Of a stretch of DNA of 64,000 bases, positions 55,728 to 64,000 are shown piece after piece. A program made the translations under genes and the position numbers. The stretch comes from Paramyrothecium sp. XJ0827. Lineage: Eukaryota > Ascomycota > Sordariomycetes > Hypocreales > Stachybotryaceae. The stretch lies in NCBI GenBank assembly GCA_020881915.1, contig JAJFPB010000014.1:248001-312000 (forward strand), written 5' to 3'. The notes under the pieces are model-generated. The model saw only the letters and a list, made by a program, of their open reading frames with translations. It was not told the DNA's origin and did no database searches. Every line of letters starts with the position of its first letter. The stretch's first letter is position 1.

Positions 55728-57665
55728 CGTGAGACAAAAGAGAGGGAACAAAAAAGACACGACGGGATCAGGATCCCATAGTTTAGGTTTGGAGCAGGCC
55801 GCGCGCTCTTCCAGTGTCGCAGTCGCCAGCGAACAAACCCCTGGCAATGATATCAGGCGTTGCGATGTGGCACAGCGAATGGCTATATGGACTTGAAGCC
55901 TTGAGTGCTCAGCCTCCCGCGCGGCAGTTCAGATTCTTCCTGTCCCACAAAGTACGCATGGCAGAGACAGCCGTTTGTTATTCGCGTCAGGGGTAGCGCA
56001 TGAAGAAATTTCCACCCGAAATCCACCAGGCATGGCGCCGTCGCGGCGCAGAGCATTGCCGGATCCATCGCTAGTGGGCTCGTATAGTACTCCGCTAACA
56101 AGACAGTGGTTTCGCTTGGCGGCTCTGGGTCACGAAACTTATGTCAAAAACCAGACAAGACTGATTGGAGCTTGAGTGACGGGCCTGGCTAGGGGTCCCC
56201 TATTCCCAGCCGGCTTGGGAGGCTGTGACCTTGGATCAGTGCGCGCCAATTAGTGTCCGTAGCTGATGCCCAGATTTGTGGGGTTGTCGTCTGGTGTTTA
56301 CTTTGCTCCATGTTCCGACGGAGAAACGCTCCGAACTGGGAATGGAGAACAAGCATCGCGTAACTCGATGTTTTGCGGAACATGTCTGCTGCAGTCGCAA
56401 CAGAAGAGTTGCAGAGGCTCATCTACTTCTTGTTGCTGTACCAGTCACACCCATGGCGACCTGACAAAAGCACCAAGAAGACATTGCCGTTTTCCCGTTT
56501 GACCTCGCCATCATTGAGTTAACCATACTCCACTAAAACGACACTCCACACCTACAAGCCGAAGCTCCATCATGCGGATGCTCTCGTGCCTTCTATTAAA
56601 AGCATGATCTGTTCCAAGTTGAGCTCGGGGAAGCCGTACCAGGGCCCTCATTGGCCTATAGCCCGGCTACCAGTGGCATGACCCAATTAGCAGCCATTAA
56701 TTCTTATTTTCAACATTTGACTCGGACAGTCAATCGACGCTAGAAGATTTGGGTGGACACCACCTCCGGATGGGTCTGAAGTTGATATCATGATCACCCC
56801 TGCTACCATTCCAAAGCAGCCTGCCCAGAACACCAGCGAACGAAGCAGCACGATAGATGAGTCGTTGTCTAGGCTACCAGCTGTGTTGCCCAATAACACC
56901 ATCGATAGACCGAGCTTCAAGCTTCCGCGAAGGACGTGGTCCAAGAAGAAGCCCCCGCGACATCCTAAAACGCAATTTTGAGTATGCAAAGATGGGCTTA
57001 GCAATTTAATCCGCAATTGTGGCATGCTTAAAATCCCATGGCCAAGCCCCTGTTGATTTGGAATTACATGCATTGCACCAATGCTGTGTCTTCAGAAGTA
57101 TTATTGTCGCCGACAATGGTGAGAGGGACATAAGCTGAAGGGCCTCCATTTTAGGAAACAATACCCAATTTATCTTTGGGTGATACATGGGTCAATAATC
57201 TTCTTTCTTCATATTGTTCCCGGACGGGATCCATTTGAAGGAAAAAAGACTGGCGATTGACTTTCCTGCGCTTGGCTGCTTCTCAAACCCCTTCACCCTG
57301 ACAGAATATCAACCAGTCAGCACACGACTCGTAGACGCCGTCTCGCTCTGCACCACTATTCTCACCTCAGCTGATGCAAGGAAAGCCTCGGCGCATGTTC
57401 AATGCCTCTTTTAGCTAAATTCAATCTTTAACCTCAGCCCCTCGGGTTCTCATTGGTGAAGTTTGACCTAGGGCCGGTCCAGACCCCAGCCTAAGTCGGT
57501 CTAGTAGGTCAACAACCCAATGCCACGTTTGTATCAGCTGAGACAGTGTCGACGGTGGCAGAGTCCAGCAGAGTTGCATTGCAATTCCTGTACAAGTATT
57601 CCTACATCCCCTCATTTTGTGACATGTTTGCAGATTTTAACGGTTTGTGAGAATTTCCAATCGTC
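55728..57665. other. Intergenic, about 1.9 kb
   Basis: No firm gene. A minus-strand frame at 56687-57073 contains two hydrophobic stretches (LKLGLSMVLLGNTAGSL, VLLRSLVFWAGCFGMVAGV) that could be a membrane-protein remnant. It has no start context or partner exon. Confidence 0.45.
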
Positions 57666-58505
57666 GTGATTCCCTCTGAGATCATGCTCGCCCACGACAA
57701 GGCTGGTCAAGATTCGGCTTTTTGCCGACTACCAGCTGAACTACGCGATCATATTTACACCTACATTCTTTCTCCCGGCGAGATCGACATGCAGGCAGTG
57801 CACCGCAGAAAAACAGCTTCACCTTGGATTCGCTTACTCTGGGATTTGGAATACGGACACCAGAGCGTGAACGGTTCGAGCAACACGGAAAGCGCCGAGA
57901 GCAACATTGGCATCCTGCGCGTGTGTCGGCAAATTAGTGACGAGGCCCTAGATGTTTTGTATCGTCGCAATCAATTCATCGTTGCGATTCATGGTGGGAC
58001 CGAATATCAGCTTTCGAAGCTCGGTCAAACGAGCCTGCGGCGAATTCACTCACTGCAACTAGTGATGCAATTTCAAGGCGGCTTTCCGATGGATCTTGAT
58101 TTTGATCCCACCCTGTGGGCTCCCCTTTTGTCGGACCTCAACAAGTTGTCTCTCGTGATACAGCAGCCGCTCGAGGCACGGAAGCACATCGGTGCTCCAT
58201 CTCTGGAGGACGACATACGCCAGTGGAGCTCTTGGCTGGATCCACTACTGGAGTACCTCACAGCGAACATCCTAGAGAGCACCTTGATTGAAATCGACTG
58301 CGATGACAGATGCGAGACAGCGGAGTTGGCGCAAAAGCACCTAGGCAACAGACTGAAAAGTGTTCGGACTGCCACGGGAGACAGGATTTTTGAACGAATT
58401 ATTCCTGTGCAAGAGCCTGCGCGTTGGAACAAGGATGCAGGATCAACTTTCATGATGGGAGCATCGGCAACTGTAGCACGACCTGCCCATATCTCACTTG
58501 AGTAA
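57666..58505 (+). CDS. 2EXR/F-box-like domain protein of unknown function
   Basis: Single exon of 279 residues; the ATG at 57666 is used, and one at 57684 is possible. Residues 18-35 read FCRLPAELRDHIYTYILSPG, the helix that starts 2EXR and DUF7730-type fungal proteins and resembles an F-box. It is followed by ILRVCRQISDEALDVLYRRN (about 80-100), the second conserved block with its Cys-Arg-Gln pattern. The remainder is acidic and weakly conserved (LLSDLNKLSLVIQQPLEARK). These proteins are very numerous in plant-associated ascomycetes and have no proven biochemical role. The gene converges on the amidase gene, 162 bases between stop codons. Confidence 0.78.
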   Translation: MIPSEIMLAHDKAGQDSAFCRLPAELRDHIYTYILSPGEIDMQAVHRRKTASPWIRLLWDLEYGHQSVNGSSNTESAESNIGILRVCRQISDEALDVLYRRNQFIVAIHGGTEYQLSKLGQTSLRRIHSLQLVMQFQGGFPMDLDFDPTLWAPLLSDLNKLSLVIQQPLEARKHIGAPSLEDDIRQWSSWLDPLLEYLTANILESTLIEIDCDDRCETAELAQKHLGNRLKSVRTATGDRIFERIIPVQEPARWNKDAGSTFMMGASATVARPAHISLE

Positions 58506-58667
58506 GGCCTACATGGTCTTAAGACGTGCGATCGAGCTTGGAAGGATGGATCTGTGTTTGGGAGTTTTGCGTTTAGTACATTGACAGCGGGATCGCGAGC
58601 AATTTCAGGATAACGGCAGCATTGTATCTTCACAACTAGCTATGAGAATATGTTCACATTCGAGGGC

Positions 58668-60444
58668 CTAAAAACCCACCACATCGCCCAACTCGAAGGT
58701 CGGAACAATGTAAGGCTGCACCTTGTTTCGCGCCAGTGTCTTCTGCTCAAAGGCATAAGCCAGGCCGATGAGCTTCTCCTCCGTGAACAGGTCCCCAAGA
58801 AAGCTAACGCCAAATCTGAGAGGTAGACGTTAGTTGTCAACTTCTTCCCGAATCATGGGCTGTGTTGCAGACTTACGGGAAATTGGGCCCGCCCGTGACC
58901 AGGCCCCACGAGTTACGCGTTACCGGTGTAGTATCCGGCATGAATCCCAACGGCACGGTCACAATTGGGGCTCCCACGATCGCAGCGCGTCCGGCAGAGT
59001 AGCTCGTTGGCGTTACAATGGCATCAACATTGTTACGCTCAATGGCACCTAGGAGGCCGCCCTCCCCACCGAAGTAGTAGTTCTGCTGGAGCGCGTCCCA
59101 GAACCTCTTGTCGGTGTTGTTGAAGCCACGCGCAAGTCCGGCGTCCCATCGCGCTGTGTTCCGCTCCGGGTATTCCTCGTCAGGGAAAGACCAGGTGAAT
59201 TCACGAAGCTCTTCGAGGGTGGTGATGTTGTTTGGGTTGTAGGTCAGCTGAGCAAAGTACTGGGCCACATTCGTGAGGAAGTCAACTTCCAGAATCACGG
59301 AGCTTGTGCTGGGGCTGGGAATGGTCAAGTTGGCGGAAACGATTTCGGCTCCCTCGGCGCGCATGAGCTCGACGGCGTTCCAGAATCCGGCAATGTCTGC
59401 AGATGAGCTTCCCGGCAGGATGTTGTAAGGAACACCAATGCGGGCTCCTTTGAGAGCACCGGGTTTACACGCAGCCACATAATCAGGGATCTTGCCGCAG
59501 TGGGGGATCGCACGAGTGTAGTTGTCATTGGTGTCGTAGCCGGCGATCGACTGCAGAATGATGGCAGCGTCCTTGACGGTTCGTGTCATGGGCCCGATGG
59601 TGTCCTGGTGCTCACTGATGGGGATGACCAGGTGGCGTGAAGTGAGGCCCACGGTGGGTTTGATGCCGACCAAGTTACTCCTCTGAGCAGGCGAGACGAT
59701 TGAGCCGGAAGTCTATAATCAGTGAGCGAGGCAATATAAAACTTGCACAGCAACATACCTCTGTTCCAAGCGTGCCCAAAGCAAGACCGAGCGCAGACGC
59801 GACGCCGCTGCCGCTCGAGCTGCCACTTGGATCCATGCCAGGGTAGTAGACTCCGTAGACCTGCCCGCCGTGCGCAGACCACCCGCTCGTCGAATTGCTG
59901 CTCCTGTAGTTGGCCCACTGGCTGAGATTCGCCTTGCCCAGGATCACGGCACCGGCCTCGCGCAGCTTCCTGGCCATGAAGCTGTCATAGGGCACCTTTG
60001 CACCGATCAAGGCCCAAGATCCTGCCGTGTTGTTCATCTTGTCGTCAGTGGCGATGTTGTTCTTAATGAGGATCGGGATGCCGTGCAGCGGGCCCTTGAC
60101 ATCGCCATTCTTGCGGAGCCCGTCGAGCTCTGCAGCAATTTGCAGCGCATCCGGGTTGATCTCTGTCACCACGTTGAGTTCGTCATTGACCTCCTCGATG
60201 CGACCCAGATACGCTTTGACCAAGTCAACACTGGTGAAGAGGCCAGTCTCAAGACCGCCATTGAGGTCGTCGATCGTGGCATTAATCAAGCTTGGAAACG
60301 GCTGGCCTTTGACTGATGAAGCAGTGTCAGGATCAGCGGCGGAGAGGCCGGCAATTGCAACGTACTAGTGGAGCATGATGTCAGAGCCGCGATGCCCAGC
60401 CAAATGCTACAGGTTCTGGCAATGAACTGGTTCAACGGCGTCAT
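58668..60444 (-). CDS. Secreted amidase-signature family hydrolase
   Basis: Four exons, 60366-60444, 59759-60312, 58877-59712 and 58668-58815, with introns of 53, 46 and 61 nt (donors GTACGT, GTATGT, GTAAGT), give 538 residues. The first exon encodes a signal peptide ([20 protein letters not shown]). The amidase-signature triad is complete: Lys110 in GIPILIKNN, the cis-Ser in PSGSSSGSG (about 188-196), and the nucleophile Ser215 in [12 protein letters not shown]. The second intron falls just before that motif. C-terminal segments [14 protein letters not shown] and [15 protein letters not shown] are also typical. The enzyme hydrolyses an amide bond; the substrate cannot be told from sequence. 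The signal peptide separates it from the mitochondrial GatA subunit. The Tri3-like gene lies 769 bases upstream in the same direction. Confidence 0.92.
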
Positions 60445-61212
60445 GGTCGTGTCCGCGGTGTGAACTGGACAGCTGCTGAAACCAAGGTGCCCTGGACCCG
60501 AGTACCAATTCATCGGGATCGCGAGTGCATGGGAATACTTATGGAGATGAGATCGCGCCCGGCGGACAATTGACTCCGCATTCATACTGCATCTTGCGAT
60601 GGCGATCGCACGGTGCACTACATCGGTGCGTGGCTCCTCGGTTATCGAGATGCTCACTTGTCCCAGAAAGGAAGCTGAAGTCGTCTCCCTGATAAGGACC
60701 CTCGCAACTTCAACGGTTTTGGAGCTAGTTTAACAAATAGTTATTCCAGAAGCCCGATTGAGTAGGTAGTGGCAATATCTCCGATGTGAGCTTATTACCG
60801 GGTTACTGCAAGTTTGGGGAGGCTAAATAGCGTCGTCAAACATGATCTATTGGAAGTCGGCAGTTGATCTTATCGAAGGTATTCTTACGAAATCAGATCA
60901 CTTTTTCCATAATTGGCATTTCAGAGCCAATCACGTCTATGCTCCAGTGGCGATCACTAGGGGCCGCTTATCATGGTCTTCTCATGTATCGCTTGCATCA
61001 AGTATATTCTAATGCGCTAAATTTCAAGTCCTGAGGCCTTTCTCAGTATTCCAGTCGTTGGCCCATAAGTGGCAAGTGAATCCTTGCCTTGCACAAGAAA
61101 TATGACTCGTACAAGCTGAGTTGAAAACATTCATGAAGACGAGGGAGGATAGCCCAAGTCAAAACTACCAACGAAAGGACTTCATTCACTAACACAATTT
61201 GTAGATCGCAAT
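60445..61212. other. Intergenic, promoter of the amidase gene
   Basis: An in-frame upstream ATG (60657) gives an extra 71 residues with no conserved character. I prefer the 60444 start because it opens a signal peptide directly. Nothing else supported. Confidence 0.55.
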
Positions 61213-62760
61213 CTATAGCCCGAATCCGTTGTTGACCACTTCGAGGCAATGCTTCAAGAAACCGAGAATCTCTTCTTCTTCATGCCAAGCATCATTGTAC
61301 GCAGCGCTCAACGAGAGCTGCCCCTTGAAAGTGCCCAGGAACAGCCCTAGACCGCTGCGCAATTCCTCACCGGTAACCCAAGGGTTGTGCACAGCTATGG
61401 GCCCCTGTTGAGCTTGAATGACGTTGTCAATCTTTCCCATACTGGAGATTGACACGGACGGGTGCAGCTCTGGTGCCGGCACAGGCAGAGGTTTCGAAGC
61501 ATCCAGTGGCACTGGCAGCTTCGGTACTCCCTTGGCCCACAGATAAGGGGCAATGGCGTAGTGGTCAGGATCATTGCGGACGTTGTGGTAGAAGCCTGTC
61601 ATCAGGCGAACTACCCGGAGGAATTCTTCCTTGTCCTCTGAGATGCCAGTGTTGGAATCCGACGTCGCCGAAGGTACGGTCATTTCAACAGTCAATTTAC
61701 CACCAGAGACGGAGTGATACAAGGCCGCTGCGTGGCGATGGTCGTTGTAGGGCGATTTGCAGGCCTCTCGCTCATTGCGAAGAATGTAATTCACGTACTG
61801 CACTCGTCGGGCCTCGGTCGACTTTTCTTGCACATCACGCAGGGTGAGCGCAACGGCTGCATGGAAGACATGGGTAACGGTTGCGTTGACGGCTTTGGCA
61901 GCCGCGATGAGCTTCTTAGTCTCCTCTTCTGCCAGCGCAATGTCCACGCGTTTGTGTACGCCAGGGACGGTTTCCCCGTGCTTGAACGGGAGGCCAGCGA
62001 TGGGCAACTGCTCCAGCTTTGCGTCCCGCTCCTGGTCCAGCGCCATGCGCGCAAGCTTCTCCTTCATGTTCGCGGTGGGACTAGGGGGCACCGCTGCCGC
62101 AATTCGGTACGGCGGGCTTAGACGTTCTCCGATGTTGGAATTGTCCGACGGTACGGAATATCCATCGCCTTGAGCAAGAGCCTCAGCAGTATGACGGGTC
62201 AAACTATTGAGTAGCATGAGCGTGCCAACTCCATCCATGATATCATGCGGTGACCGGAGAACGATATCTCGCCGAACGTGCCCCTCGGATGACGTTGCTG
62301 GACTGAGGATGAAGAGCGTCGGTAGCTTTGGAGCTGGAGGATCCGAATTGGCCCATTGGACACCGGTTTGCTCGCTGTCGACATGAATAAAGGTGTTCTC
62401 GAACCAGTCGGGGCTGTCAACCTTGAAGATCTTTTTGAACTTGCCACTGCTTGGGTTTAAGATCGTCTGAGACGCAATGGCCGGATGGTCATTTCGTAAA
62501 GCCTTCCACGCCTTGCTCAGGGCTTCATCCACCCTGCGTCCAGTCACCGTCACATCATCATCAGACACAGCGACACTCATAGAGATGTGTCCAGTAATGG
62601 CGAAATACATGCGGCCACTGCCTTCCCATAACTTGGCAATGGCCGCGTAGAACTCCTCAATCTCGTCGATGTCGCGCGTCCAAACACCGGCTTCGAGCTC
62701 GCGCCATTGCAGATGCTCGTAAGCCGGCTCCACGGCGGCTGGTTCATGGGACAGGCTCAT
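61213..62760 (-). CDS. Tri3-like condensation-fold acyltransferase
   Basis: Single exon of 515 residues. The active-site motif HxxxD is present as H172-D173-I174-M175-D176-G (SPHDIMDGVG), with a second family block near the end (FLGTFKGQLSLSAAYNDAWH). Other blocks are WRELEAGVWTRDIDEIEEFY and VTHVFHAAVALTLRDVQ. This matches fungal chloramphenicol-acetyltransferase-fold proteins related to the trichothecene 15-O-acetyltransferase Tri3, which transfer acyl groups from CoA to alcohols. Homologues are common outside trichothecene clusters, and no trichodiene synthase or P450 gene lies in this window, so the substrate is unknown. The start is the only ATG before the conserved block. Confidence 0.85.
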   Translation of the reverse strand: MSLSHEPAAVEPAYEHLQWRELEAGVWTRDIDEIEEFYAAIAKLWEGSGRMYFAITGHISMSVAVSDDDVTVTGRRVDEALSKAWKALRNDHPAIASQTILNPSSGKFKKIFKVDSPDWFENTFIHVDSEQTGVQWANSDPPAPKLPTLFILSPATSSEGHVRRDIVLRSPHDIMDGVGTLMLLNSLTRHTAEALAQGDGYSVPSDNSNIGERLSPPYRIAAAVPPSPTANMKEKLARMALDQERDAKLEQLPIAGLPFKHGETVPGVHKRVDIALAEEETKKLIAAAKAVNATVTHVFHAAVALTLRDVQEKSTEARRVQYVNYILRNEREACKSPYNDHRHAAALYHSVSGGKLTVEMTVPSATSDSNTGISEDKEEFLRVVRLMTGFYHNVRNDPDHYAIAPYLWAKGVPKLPVPLDASKPLPVPAPELHPSVSISSMGKIDNVIQAQQGPIAVHNPWVTGEELRSGLGLFLGTFKGQLSLSAAYNDAWHEEEEILGFLKHCLEVVNNGFGL

Positions 62761-64000
62761 GGCAGGGAAGAGTCAACACCTGAGAGTGTGTGAAGATAGT
62801 GGGCTAATGATGCACGATGAAAAGAATTACTCAGCATGAAAGTCGTTAATGACTCTATATATGTGTTTTTCCCCAGAGTACGATCAAGTCTGGCTCAGTG
62901 TCCTTGGCACACGGGGATATCGGCACCGCCTTGTGACCAGCAACGACGCACCCTATCACTTGATGATATTAGCCTCGGCCTAGTGTTGCTCCCCACCAGA
63001 ACTTGGTTTCCGGAACCGCTCACCGTTGGCCAGTTCAACCGAAGTTCAGGCGAAGTTCAGGCGCAATCGGCTGGGCGGTCCGCTAGTTCCTTCGCATCCG
63101 TCTCCTGGTCGTGCTAAGCACGAGCTGTGTATAGGGTAGCATCGCAACGTGGGTGAGATCGAGGGCCATCGCTATGCTTGTTATAAGGACAGCTGTCGAC
63201 GTGGTCCACCAACATAAAATGGATATGTGATACCCAGTAGCTTCAATGGTCTAAGACGATCACTTAATTCTCTTCCACCCTTAGAGCACCCATACCTGGC
63301 CTGGGCGGTAAGACAAGACTAAATTCCTCATCATCCCCCATCATGTAATCATTGATCAAAGTTAACGAATCTCGTTCATGGCAGCTTCAGTTCTGCCAGA
63401 AGAAGTACAAAATTGGGAACAGCATTCGGACCTTTCGAATGTTTAGAAAATAATATGTCTTTCTCAAGTCGACACAAGGAGGTGAGGTTTTCATAGTGAA
63501 GCAATGAACAATTTTTTTCACGATTGTCCTGTGTCGTGTGGAAGAAGGCGAAAGGCGACCATCAGTTTCGTCCTTTGCAGCATATCTTTATTGAGCCTCT
63601 CGCGGGGTGAGAAAAATATCTATCGGTGATGCTGCCCCTTCCTGAGTACTGCCGGTTTTGGAACATCAATCGTCATGCCACTAAAGGGGCATCAGAACAC
63701 GACTCATAAGCCGCAGCTGCACGGCACGGCATTCAGGATTGAGGTAAGGTACAGTGGATAATTAGCAACTTGGCCAAAGGATACCCAACGTATTGCATGC
63801 TTGACCCCAAGAGGCCATGAGGGATTAGGCAGAGCAATAAGCTCGAACATGGACAATCCACCAATAACCGATTGCAACAGCCATGTGTTGCGCGTCCATG
63901 CGCCACGGAGCCTTCTGGGGTAATTCTCGGTGGTGTGTACCACTCCAAATGAGACGTGAACAACCTAAACAGGCACACTAGATGCGATGTCGTCCCAATT
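62761..64000. other. Intergenic to the window end
   Basis: Promoter of the acyltransferase gene, then AT-rich sequence. Frames at 62836-63117 and 63704-63978 are motif-free. Confidence 0.55.

Noticed and set aside
61213..62760. Trichothecene gene cluster
   Set aside because: Only a Tri3-like acyltransferase is present; no other cluster gene is found and such homologues are common outside the pathway.
1..64000. tRNA genes, CRISPR arrays, rRNA
   Set aside because: No convincing tRNA A/B boxes with cloverleaf, no spaced direct repeats of CRISPR type, and no rRNA sequence were seen.

Overview
The window is nuclear DNA of a filamentous ascomycete (Pezizomycotina, most likely Sordariomycetes). 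Genes are short and carry 46-132 nt introns with GTAAGT-like donors and CTAAC/CTGAC branch sites. The protein families are typical of these moulds: HET, NmrA-like, TmpA-like, HVA1/TUDOR, 2EXR/F-box, PL3 pectate lyase, GH71 mutanase, cyanide hydratase, PHO-4 and HMT1. There is no tRNA, rRNA, CRISPR array or prokaryotic operon. Exon joins were worked out by hand and checked by reading phase.

Layout. 1-0.9 kb: secreted exopolyphosphatase-like DHH protein, cut by the window edge. 1.7-4.6 kb: NmrA-like reductase, then a TmpA-like membrane flavoprotein with a 2-nt frame break. 6.6-9.9 kb: HVA1/TUDOR mini-protein, decayed subtilase, secreted DUF3237 protein. 11.2-14.1 kb: HMT1-type vacuolar ABC transporter. 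14.3-14.8 kb: repeat block abutting a truncated membrane-protein gene. 16.4-18.3 kb: PHO-4 phosphate permease, with four CACGTG boxes in its upstream kilobase. 19.4-25.1 kb: cyanide hydratase, a 5-aminolevulinate synthase (ALAS) without Cys-Pro heme motifs, and a monocarboxylate-type permease. 26-29.9 kb: an eight-exon GH71 alpha-1,3-glucanase with Cys-rich modules and a ~500-residue unassigned tail. 31.4-32.7 kb: AT-rich repeats. 32.9-38.8 kb: isoflavone-reductase-like protein, TesB-like thioesterase, HET protein. 40.8-42.3 kb: F-box gene between an AT-rich tract and a second copy of the 14.3-kb repeat. 43.3-43.9 kb: unresolved gene. 45.2-46.4 kb: CBM1-PL3 pectate lyase. 48.5-52.8 kb: glycine-zipper protein and two weak genes. 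53.4-62.8 kb: TRP-like membrane protein, 2EXR/F-box-like protein, secreted amidase, Tri3-like acyltransferase.

Themes. Several genes fit phosphate or stress handling: polyphosphatase, phosphate permease with E-boxes, HMT1 pump, cyanide hydratase next to a second-type ALAS. Others act on plant or fungal walls (PL3, GH71). The reductase, thioesterase, amidase and acyltransferase look like tailoring enzymes, but there is no PKS, NRPS or terpene-synthase backbone, so no biosynthetic cluster is claimed. The most unusual observations are the ALAS lacking heme-regulatory motifs beside cyanide hydratase, the repeat family whose ~40-bp core is inverted between two copies (one enclosing an F-box gene), the GH71 protein with its unassigned tail, and frame breaks in three otherwise well-preserved genes.
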